A stretch of DNA of 64,000 nucleotides from Planctomycetia bacterium (GTDB taxonomy: Bacteria; Planctomycetota; GCA-002687715). The stretch's first letter is position 1. The number at the start of each line of letters is the position of its first letter. The stretch is taken from NCBI GenBank assembly GCA_005790545.1, contig SXUL01000118.1, positions 1 to 64,000 on the forward strand. The letters run 5' to 3'. A program made the position numbers and the translations under genes. This document shows, in pieces, positions 45,293-52,653 of the stretch. The notes under the pieces were generated by a model that was not told where the DNA came from, made no database searches, and worked only from the letters and a program-made list of their open reading frames with translations.

Positions 45293-46795
45293 TCAGAACG
45301 TCCTGCTCATCACAGGCGACGATTCGACGACACCGCCTGAATTGATCAGCACACTCACCCCGTGAATGGTGATTCCCGAGAGTGCAGACGGAGCCACCGG
45401 GAATGTCGCTGCGGCACCCCAACTGGCCATGGGCCCGAAACAGAAGGGCTCGCCAGCGCTGGCGAGCGTGACCCATTCAGTGATTTCGGAAGCGTCGATA
45501 TGCAGGCCATGCCACCAGCCCGTGCCTGGCGCGCTCACGTTCGATGGATTGATCGAGAACGCATTGAAATATCCAAGCGGGGTAGCCCCCACGGTCCCGT
45601 TGCAACTGAGCGTCATGATCACGTGATTGCTTCCAGCCGGAGCCAGAGCCAATGCGAGCGCGGGACCTTGGTTGCAGAGTGCCAGGATCGAAGTCGGGGT
45701 CAGAACCGGGGTTCCCGACGCTCCATTACCAAGCTGCCCGTAGGTGTTCTTGCCGAACGCCATCACCGCGCCGTTGTTCTGAATGATGAAGGACTGCTCC
45801 GCCCCGGCGAAGACTGCCTGGCATGCGGTGATCGCAGTCACATTGTCCGGCGTCATGCGATTGGTCGTGGCACCCGTTCCCAGTTGGACCGAGGAACCCC
45901 CGCCCATGCATTTCACTGTGCCGTCCTGGAGCATTGCCAATGTGTGGACTTGACCTGCAGCGACGGCGCTGACTCCACTCAGAGATGGGTGCAACATTGG
46001 CGAAAGCACATTGGTGTTGGTGCCGGTACCAAGCGCGTAGTTCGTGTTCTGGCCCCAGCACCATGCATTTCCAGCGTTGTCCAGTGCGAAAGCATGAAAA
46101 TCACCTGCGGCCATGCTCGTAATGAACGCCGGTATGGGAACCTGGACCGGTGTCGAGCTCATGATGACATTGCCTTGCCCGAGCTGACCTGACAAATTGC
46201 TGCCACAGGCCCACACCGTGCCATCTGCCTTGAGAAAATAAGTCGTGAATCGACCCGCTGCCATCGCGATCACCGGAGCCGCTCCCTGCAATGAAGTGAT
46301 TTCTGTTGGTGCGTTCGCAGGGAGCAGGGTGCCAAGCCCCAAGGCTCCCCCGTTGTAGCCCCAGCCGTAGACCTTGGTGACGCCACTGTTCACTGCGAGT
46401 GCGAGAGAGAAGTCACGCCCGCACGCGACGGCAACGACGCCCGTGAGGCCAGGAATCTGCGTCGGAATGCCAGAGCTGCCGCTGGGCCGACCGAGTTGAC
46501 CAAAGTTGTTGTTTCCCCATGATTTCACGGTTCCATCGGGCAGAAGCATGAGCGCATGGGCCAAGCCGGCATCCAGCATGCTCGCTCCTTGCAGTGCAGG
46601 CACCAAGGTGGGAGATAGGCGAGTGGCATTGTCGCCAAGCCCCAGCTGCCCATTCCAGTTGCCGCCGAAGGCCAGCACTTCGCCAGTGGGTTTCCTCAGA
46701 AGGGTGAAATCGGTCCCTACAGCGACCTGTGGTGGCCCCTGCGCGCCAAGCCATGCGACCACCACGACGGCATGCACGAACAAGATGCGGATCAC
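45293..46795 (-). CDS. Secreted RCC1-repeat beta-propeller protein
   Basis: A 500-residue exported protein: signal peptide to about residue 19 (AVVVVAWLGAQG), then seven or so RCC1 repeats of about 50 residues (for example GVVAVACGRDFSLAL, FGQLGRPSGSSG, AMAAGRFTTYFLKADGTVWACG) forming a propeller. The last 120 residues are a separate domain ending in HGVSVLINSGGVVESS. That C-terminal domain recurs in the two other RCC1 genes of this window. The role is unknown: a surface or extracellular binding protein is likely. ATG 46795 overlaps the stop of the upstream RCC1 gene by 4 nt, so the two are an operon. Confidence 0.85.
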   Translation of the reverse strand: MIRILFVHAVVVVAWLGAQGPPQVAVGTDFTLLRKPTGEVLAFGGNWNGQLGLGDNATRLSPTLVPALQGASMLDAGLAHALMLLPDGTVKSWGNNNFGQLGRPSGSSGIPTQIPGLTGVVAVACGRDFSLALAVNSGVTKVYGWGYNGGALGLGTLLPANAPTEITSLQGAAPVIAMAAGRFTTYFLKADGTVWACGSNLSGQLGQGNVIMSSTPVQVPIPAFITSMAAGDFHAFALDNAGNAWCWGQNTNYALGTGTNTNVLSPMLHPSLSGVSAVAAGQVHTLAMLQDGTVKCMGGGSSVQLGTGATTNRMTPDNVTAITACQAVFAGAEQSFIIQNNGAVMAFGKNTYGQLGNGASGTPVLTPTSILALCNQGPALALALAPAGSNHVIMTLSCNGTVGATPLGYFNAFSINPSNVSAPGTGWWHGLHIDASEITEWVTLASAGEPFCFGPMASWGAAATFPVAPSALSGITIHGVSVLINSGGVVESSPVMSRTF

Positions 46796-48441
46796 AGGAC
46801 GGCTCCAGCAATGTTGGATTCGGCGACAGTATTGCCGGAAAGCGGGTTGATGGCGACGCTGACGCCGTAGATGCTGAGCCCCGTAAGCGCCGGACTGAGT
46901 GGCATGTGCGCCGTGGCTCCTCCGCCCGTCCCGAGCATGCCGATCACCATGTTGAATCCACTGAGTGCGAGGCCCAAGTGAAGATCCAACTCAGCTGGCG
47001 TGATGAACAGTCCGAACCAGTTTCCTCCGCCCACCTGTGAGCCGCCGTTCAGGGCATCAAAGCTGTAGGCGTTGACGTAGAAAAGCAGCTCTCCGAAAGT
47101 GAGATTGGCGACATTGGTGCCCTGGTTGCAGGCGATCTGCATCTGCAAGCCATCGCCCACGCCTGCGAGACCGAAGTTGTAGATGTTGCCGCAGCTGATT
47201 CCTGTGAGTTGCGGCATCAATGTCAGCGTCGTTGCCACTGTCACGCCACTCGCAATGCCGAGCGTTTGACCGGTGCCACACGCATACGCTTGCCCGTTCG
47301 CGGTGATGATGAAGCTGCAGTTGCTCGACGCAGCGATACTCACCGCACCTAGACCATCCGGGATGAATCTCGCCAAGCTGTAGACCTGCTCCACCTCCAG
47401 CCCCAACTTCCAGCCGGAGTTGTTGCCGCAGCCAAGCACATCGCCAGCTGAGTTGAGGAACAACGAATGGGAGCGGCCGCCCGCAGCACGAGTGATGCCA
47501 ACAAGCGGCGCCCCCGTGTAATGGAGTACTATCGTCGGCACCTGATTGACGGACTGCCCACTCGCAATGCCAAGCTGCCCGAATGTATCATCGCCACACG
47601 CGAGCACCGTACCGTTAGCCAGCACGATGAGCGAGTGTGATGCACCTGCAGCGATGGCAACAGCGCCACTCACCGTGGGCATCTGAAACGCGACCGGAAA
47701 GCTGCCTCCCACGCTACCGGGGCTTCCCAATTCTCCAAAGAAGTCTGTTCCCCACGCGAACACGGTGCCATCGCTGCGGAGTGCGAGAGCATGAGCACCC
47801 CCGGCCGCGATGGCTATCACGCCCGTCAATGCTCCCGTTCCCACACTGGTCACCACCGTCGTTGGCACAGACACCGCTGCGCTCGAGCTGTTCACCCCCG
47901 TTTGACCGTAATGGTTGGAACCCCAGCCTTTCACGGTTCCATCCGCACGAAGAGCAAGCGCGAAGTCAGTCCCGGCTGCAATGGCGATGACTCCGGAGAG
48001 CCCCGGAATCGCGGTCGGACTGGTCACTTGAGTCGGAGAGCCCGCCCCCAAGCCGAGCTGTTTCACATTGTTGTAGCCCCAAGACTTGACCGTGCCGTCC
48101 GCGAGGAGCGCCAGAGAAAACCGGTACCCGGCGGCGATGTCACGCGCATTGGTGACACCGGGAACCGTGGTTGAAACTGTTGGCGTTGATGCCGAGAACG
48201 TATTCCCGAGCCCAAGCTGCCCATGGAGGCCATTGCCCCACGCGCGCACATGTCCGTCAGGCAACAAGGCCAGCGAGTGATTCGCGCCGCTGTATGAAGA
48301 ACTCGAAATGCGCGGTGTTACGTGTGGTTGCGCAGGCAGGCCCAGTGCAGTCACGAGCACCAACAACGCAGCCGCGACAAGACCAGAGCCGCAGCCGCGC
48401 AACACGCGAGCTGAACCGAGTTGAGGATGAGGATTGAGCAT
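46792..48441 (-). CDS. Secreted RCC1-repeat beta-propeller protein
   Basis: A 549-residue exported protein with a signal peptide (hydrophobic LVAAALLVLVTALGLPAQP). RCC1 repeats run from about 45 to 415 (HSLALLPDGHVRAWGNGLHG, FSLALLADGTVKSWGYN, FALALRADGTVKGWGSN, HALALRSDGTVFAWGTD). The C-terminal 120-residue domain, shared with the other RCC1 proteins here, ends LSIYGVSVAINPLSGNTVAE. ATG 48441 was chosen because AGGAG lies 9 nt upstream and the signal peptide follows; longer readings cross the divergent promoter region. First gene of a two-gene RCC1 operon. Divergent from the ECF sigma gene. Confidence 0.86.
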   Translation of the reverse strand: MLNPHPQLGSARVLRGCGSGLVAAALLVLVTALGLPAQPHVTPRISSSSYSGANHSLALLPDGHVRAWGNGLHGQLGLGNTFSASTPTVSTTVPGVTNARDIAAGYRFSLALLADGTVKSWGYNNVKQLGLGAGSPTQVTSPTAIPGLSGVIAIAAGTDFALALRADGTVKGWGSNHYGQTGVNSSSAAVSVPTTVVTSVGTGALTGVIAIAAGGAHALALRSDGTVFAWGTDFFGELGSPGSVGGSFPVAFQMPTVSGAVAIAAGASHSLIVLANGTVLACGDDTFGQLGIASGQSVNQVPTIVLHYTGAPLVGITRAAGGRSHSLFLNSAGDVLGCGNNSGWKLGLEVEQVYSLARFIPDGLGAVSIAASSNCSFIITANGQAYACGTGQTLGIASGVTVATTLTLMPQLTGISCGNIYNFGLAGVGDGLQMQIACNQGTNVANLTFGELLFYVNAYSFDALNGGSQVGGGNWFGLFITPAELDLHLGLALSGFNMVIGMLGTGGGATAHMPLSPALTGLSIYGVSVAINPLSGNTVAESNIAGAVL

Positions 48442-48626
48442 GGGAAAAAACTCCTGAGAACGGACAGGCCGGCTTCCGCTTCTGTGAACGAGGAGATAGA
48501 GCAGATCGTGCGACATTGTCTGGTTCCGGCAGAGAGTGGATTCCTTCCCGCCACAGCCCGGATTTCTTGAACAACGCCGACCAGATCCGACTTGTCGGCG
48601 CCCCTTTGATTGATGCAAGTTCTGCA

Positions 48627-48656
48627 TTGCGCGAGACTTGCTGCGGGGGGTAAGCT
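48627..48656 (+). promoter_or_regulatory. Candidate promoter of the ECF sigma gene, leaderless spacing
   Basis: TTGCGC and TAAGCT are separated by 18 nt, and TAAGCT ends exactly 6 nt before the GTG start at 48663. This is the same geometry as for the genes at 9195 and 55332. Confidence 0.4.
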
Positions 48657-48662
48657 CGCAAC

Positions 48663-49331
48663 GTGCCGACGCATCAGACCACGTCGTGGACCCTCGTACT
48701 CGGGGCCGCTGAAGGAGGGCACGAGGCACAGATCGCCTTCGTCGCGCACTACGAACCGGCGCTGCGCCGCTACCTCTCCGCGAGGTGGCGACTGCCACTC
48801 GAACACGAGCAGGTGCTTGACGCCACACAGGAGGTGATTCTCGAGTGCCTGAAGGACGGCGGTGCACTCAGCCGGGTGGATGCCGATCGCTCAAGCGGAT
48901 TCCGCGCATTCCTCTACGGAGTTGCACGCAACGTGAGCCTGCGAGTGGAAGAGCGCCGGCGACGGGACCCCGTCGCGCTGCCCGAGCAACACGACCCCGT
49001 GGACGAACGCCGCCTCAGCGCGATCTTCGACGGGGCATTCGCCGAAGTGCTCGTGAGCGAGGCTTTTGCTCTCATGGGCAGCCGCACCAACGCGGGGACG
49101 GGCGCGATGCAATCAAGACTCCTGGACATGAACTATGTGCAGGGCCTGCCCGCACGGGAGATTGCGCAACGACTCGACCTCGATGTGACACGTGTATACA
49201 AACTATTGCACGCGGCCCGACGGGATTTCCGGCAGGCGCTTCTGGACGTGATGCGCACTCAGCATCCGGAGCTTTCTGACAACGCCTTGGAAGGGGAAAT
49301 GCAGACGCTCCTTGGCGAATTGGTCACCTGA
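48663..49331 (+). CDS. ECF-type RNA polymerase sigma factor
   Basis: A 222-residue sigma-70 family member with region 2 at about 25-95 (LDATQEVILECL, FRAFLYGVARNVSLRVEERRRRD, the core-binding and -10 recognition helices). Region 4 lies at about 145-200 (YVQGLPAREIAQRLDLDVTRVYKLLHAARRDF, a helix-turn-helix). Start GTG 48663, with no alternative ATG nearby. It directly precedes a Ser/Thr kinase gene, the pairing known from planctomycete ECF groups in which a kinase rather than an anti-sigma factor controls the sigma factor. The target promoters are unknown. Confidence 0.88.
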   Translation: MPTHQTTSWTLVLGAAEGGHEAQIAFVAHYEPALRRYLSARWRLPLEHEQVLDATQEVILECLKDGGALSRVDADRSSGFRAFLYGVARNVSLRVEERRRRDPVALPEQHDPVDERRLSAIFDGAFAEVLVSEAFALMGSRTNAGTGAMQSRLLDMNYVQGLPAREIAQRLDLDVTRVYKLLHAARRDFRQALLDVMRTQHPELSDNALEGEMQTLLGELVT

Positions 49332-49404
49332 GGTGCAAAAATCGGATCCGCAGGCCGAAGGAATTGCCTTCCCGCGTGAACCTGAAAGCGGATCGCGCCC
49401 CGCC

Positions 49405-50193
49405 ATGGAATCGCAAGAACCACTCACCCAAGAGGATGCTCTCCTGGAGAAGGCCTTTCGTATCGCCGTCTGTCGTGCAGCCACACGCGCCGGAATGGAA
49501 GCGAAGGAAGCGCCACTGCCCCGCTCTGCCGGGCACCACGAACTCGGTCAAGAACTCGGCCGCGGCGGCATGGCCGTGGTCGTACGCGCTCATGACGCGG
49601 ATCTCGACCGTACCGTTGCACTCAAGATCCTCGGACCAACTCACGCCACCGATCCAATCCTTGCTGCGCGATTCCTGCGTGAGGCGCGTATCTGTGCGCG
49701 GTTGCAACATCCCGGCATCGTGCCCATCCATGAACACGGTCGGCTGGCGGATGGTCGCCCCTGGTTCAGCATGCGTCATGTGCAAGGCGAGACCCTCGCG
49801 GATCGCATGGAACGCGACCGCAAGGATTCCCCGCATTCCATGGGCACAAGCTCACTGCTCAGCATCTTCGAATCCGTCTGCCAGACCATGGCCTACGCTC
49901 ACAATGAGGGCGTCGCGCATGGTGACCTGAAGCCCGCCAACGTGATGCTCGGCCCATTTGGGGAGGTCCTCGTTCTGGACTGGGGCTTGGCCCAGGTGGA
50001 CATGGACCCGATCTTCGCTGAACCGCAGCGGATCATGGGAACTCCCGCATGGCTCGCCCCGGAACTCGCAAGCGGCGCATGCCCTGTTCCAAACGCAAGC
50101 TCGGACGTGTTCGCACTTGGGGCGATGCTGTGCGAGATCCTTACCGGCGCTCCGCCTTGGCAGGGTGCTTCCCGCCTCGCCACACTCGCCTAG
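49405..50193 (+). CDS. Ser/Thr kinase, cut short by an in-frame TAG
   Basis: Kinase with Gly-loop LGRGGMAVVVRAHDADLDRTV, the VALK lysine in TVALKIL, catalytic loop HGDLKPANVML (Arg replaced by Gly), DWGLAQ in place of DFG as often in planctomycetes, and GTPAWLAPELASG. It stops at TAG 50191-50193 inside the C-lobe. The same frame is then open without interruption to 52467, through the rest of the C-lobe (CLGSDPATRPRDASVL), a membrane helix and a TPR tail. So this is very likely the 5' half of one gene. ATG 49405 is one possible start; TTG 49312 or GTG 49333 would extend the N-terminus. Confidence 0.8.
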   Translation: MESQEPLTQEDALLEKAFRIAVCRAATRAGMEAKEAPLPRSAGHHELGQELGRGGMAVVVRAHDADLDRTVALKILGPTHATDPILAARFLREARICARLQHPGIVPIHEHGRLADGRPWFSMRHVQGETLADRMERDRKDSPHSMGTSSLLSIFESVCQTMAYAHNEGVAHGDLKPANVMLGPFGEVLVLDWGLAQVDMDPIFAEPQRIMGTPAWLAPELASGACPVPNASSDVFALGAMLCEILTGAPPWQGASRLATLA

Positions 50194-50334
50194 GCGCGTC
50201 ACGCAGACCTCGGCCCCGTCAAGGCTCGTCTCACCGCCTCCGGTGCGGATGACACCTACGTCAACCTGGCCATCGACTGTCTCGGGTCCGACCCTGCGAC
50301 TCGTCCCCGCGATGCAAGTGTCCTCGTTGCACGT

Positions 50335-52467
50335 TTGTCGACCTGGCGCGCACATTTGGCCGCACGCATGCGTGAATCCGAACTCGGGCGCGCACGCGCC
50401 GAGGCCTTCGCATCCCAGGAACGGCGGGTCCGGCGACGCAACCTCCTGCTGGCAGCGACACTGTTTCTCCTCCTTCTCGGTACTGCGTCCATTTACGAGT
50501 GGACGCGCCGCACGCGCCTTGATGAGGCTGCATTGCTCAGCTCCCAACTCACTTCCGCAATGGAAAGAGCCATCGGGCTTCGCGACGCGGCACACACGGA
50601 TGTCGCTGCACGCGATGCAGCCTTTGAAGGAGCACTCGCCATTCTGAGCGAGGCCAAGGCCCGGGCCACGGATGCTCCCGACTGGCTGCGCCTCAAGCTC
50701 GACTCCAACCTCGCGGCGACACGCGACATGCGCGGAATGCAGAAACACGAAGCCGCGGTCGTGGATGCACTGCGTCGCAACCGCGCGAATCTGCGCAGCG
50801 ATCCACCGGAGGTGCGCGTCGCGGCCTATCAACGACTCTTCCACGCCCTCCATGTGCCTGTGAGCGATGAGGCCATCCCCGTCGCGCTCTGCGCCGAGGC
50901 CGTCGCTGCAAAGCGCTCGCACAGGGAGTTGGTGATCGCTCTGGATGACTGGGCCAGACTCATTCCACCCACTGGCAGACCTGGCCTCGCCGCGCGCATC
51001 GTGGCCATCGCCAATGCAGCGGATCCAGATCCCTCCCGTGGGAAGATACGCGCGGCCAGTCTTGCAGGCGCAACCTCAGCACTGCTCAGTCTTGCGGCAA
51101 GCACGGAAATGTCCGCCGCGCCCGCAGAGAGTCTGCTCCTGCTCGTGCATGCCCTGCTTGCACACTCGGAACACGTCCAGGCGGAGAACCTCCTGCAGCG
51201 CGCCTTGGCGCTTCATCCGACGGATCCGCGCCTCAATCACCTCATGGGGACGCACCTCACAACGCATCGCGACAATACGGACGCTGCACTCCAACATCTA
51301 TGGCGCGCCCTCGCAGCGGAGCCAGAGAGCCTTGCCCACCGGGATGTCATTTGCACCGCGTTCCTGCTTGCTCACAGAGCGACTGATGCCCGGCGCATGG
51401 CCGAGGAAATGCTGTGCATCGATCCTGCCAGCATGGATGCACACATACATCTCGGGGGCGCCGCCATGCTCCTTGGCCATCTCGATGAATCTGTCTCCCA
51501 CTTCGACGCTGCGATTGCAATCAATCCAGACAACGTGCACGGTCACGCCCTGAAGGGCCTCGCGCTCAGGCGGAAAGGCGACCTGCCCGGGATGCTTGCC
51601 TGCATGCGGACAGCCTTCTTTCGCGCACCGCAGCATCCTCTGTCGCGCAAGCTCCTCTCTGGTGCCTTGCAGGATTTGCAGCAACACGAAGCGGCGCTGC
51701 CCCTGCTCGAAGCCAGCAGCGCGAGCGAATCCGGTGATCCGATACTGCGCTTCAGCCTTGCGCGCACGCAGTCACAGCTCGGCCAAAGTGCTGCCGCCGT
51801 GGAGAACTACCAGAGCGTCGTCGCGGCACGCCCCGATTGGGCTGAAGCTTGGTGCAATCTCGGTCGCGAGCTCGGACACCTCGGCCGTTTCCCTGAGGCG
51901 GTCGCTGCTTTCCGACGCGGCCATGAGCTGGGCTCCGAACGCGGCGACGCATGGCAGTATTCGTCAGCGCTCTGGTTGAAGGATGCCGAACGAATCGAGG
52001 CCGCCATGTGGCGACTGGCACAGCTTGCTCCGGAGTCGGAATCTGCATTATCCACCGACGATGTGCTATTGCTCGGGCGTGCAGCCGCACTCTCGAATGA
52101 CGCTCCCCGAGCAGCACGACTCCTCGCGGACGCCATCAAGCGAACCCCGGAGGTGCAGCACAAGGGAGCGCCAGCGTCGTCCTTCCTTCTCGCTCGCGCC
52201 CTCATCACAAGCGGCGAGAGCAGCACAGCACCGCGCGTACTCGTACTTCTGCAAGGGCTGCTCGACACGCTCACAGCAACGACCGATGAACATGGACGCC
52301 TCACGGTCAATGCCTGCGTCGAGCTGTCTCGCCTTCTTGCTGATGCAGCGTGCTGCACGTGGCTCTCCGCCGCCGACGGAGGCGCGGATGAGACTGCAAA
52401 GCGCATGACATTGCTGGCGCGTTGGCGGGCCGTGCTCAGCGGGGCACGCGCCGATTACCTGCGCTGA
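50335..52467 (+). CDS. TPR-repeat membrane protein, probably the C-terminal half of the preceding kinase
   Basis: Up to 710 residues in the same frame as the kinase, 141 nt beyond its TAG. The codons between (ARHADLGPVKARLTASG...CLGSDPATRPRDA) complete a kinase C-lobe, so an independent start here (TTG 50335 or ATG 50368) is doubtful. Contents: basic juxtamembrane stretch RRVRRRN, one transmembrane helix (LLLAATLFLLLLGTASIYEW), then many tetratricopeptide repeats to the C-terminus (for example AENLLQRALALHPTDPRLNH, SVSHFDAAIAINPDNVHGHA). It would place TPRs outside the membrane as a sensor. Without readthrough or restart this part is not made. Confidence 0.7.
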   Translation: MSTWRAHLAARMRESELGRARAEAFASQERRVRRRNLLLAATLFLLLLGTASIYEWTRRTRLDEAALLSSQLTSAMERAIGLRDAAHTDVAARDAAFEGALAILSEAKARATDAPDWLRLKLDSNLAATRDMRGMQKHEAAVVDALRRNRANLRSDPPEVRVAAYQRLFHALHVPVSDEAIPVALCAEAVAAKRSHRELVIALDDWARLIPPTGRPGLAARIVAIANAADPDPSRGKIRAASLAGATSALLSLAASTEMSAAPAESLLLLVHALLAHSEHVQAENLLQRALALHPTDPRLNHLMGTHLTTHRDNTDAALQHLWRALAAEPESLAHRDVICTAFLLAHRATDARRMAEEMLCIDPASMDAHIHLGGAAMLLGHLDESVSHFDAAIAINPDNVHGHALKGLALRRKGDLPGMLACMRTAFFRAPQHPLSRKLLSGALQDLQQHEAALPLLEASSASESGDPILRFSLARTQSQLGQSAAAVENYQSVVAARPDWAEAWCNLGRELGHLGRFPEAVAAFRRGHELGSERGDAWQYSSALWLKDAERIEAAMWRLAQLAPESESALSTDDVLLLGRAAALSNDAPRAARLLADAIKRTPEVQHKGAPASSFLLARALITSGESSTAPRVLVLLQGLLDTLTATTDEHGRLTVNACVELSRLLADAACCTWLSAADGGADETAKRMTLLARWRAVLSGARADYLR

Positions 52468-52544
52468 ATCGTCACGTCAACACGGCCCAAAACCCCGTTG
52501 AGGTCAAGTAATACCCGGCTGCCTGCGCTCGGGCAGCATCAAGG

Positions 52545-52574
52545 TTGACAGGCCTCGATGCGGATTCGCATAGT
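52545..52574 (+). promoter_or_regulatory. Candidate promoter of the kelch/Ig protein gene
   Basis: A perfect TTGACA is followed after 18 nt by CATAGT, about 80 nt before the ATG at 52654. It is one of the few sigma-70-like -35 boxes in the window. Confidence 0.45.
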
Positions 52575-52653
52575 GCGCATCGAAGCGAACACTTGGCTTC
52601 GCGACAACGCGTGCCTTGGTGTGAGCCACTTTCCTGAACATTCGGAGTTCCCC

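Noticed and set aside
45293-48441. RCC1 repeat region as a CRISPR-like or intergenic repeat array
   Set aside because: The repeats are coding, in frame, about 150 bp long and translate to RCC1 blades; there are no short identical repeats with unique spacers.
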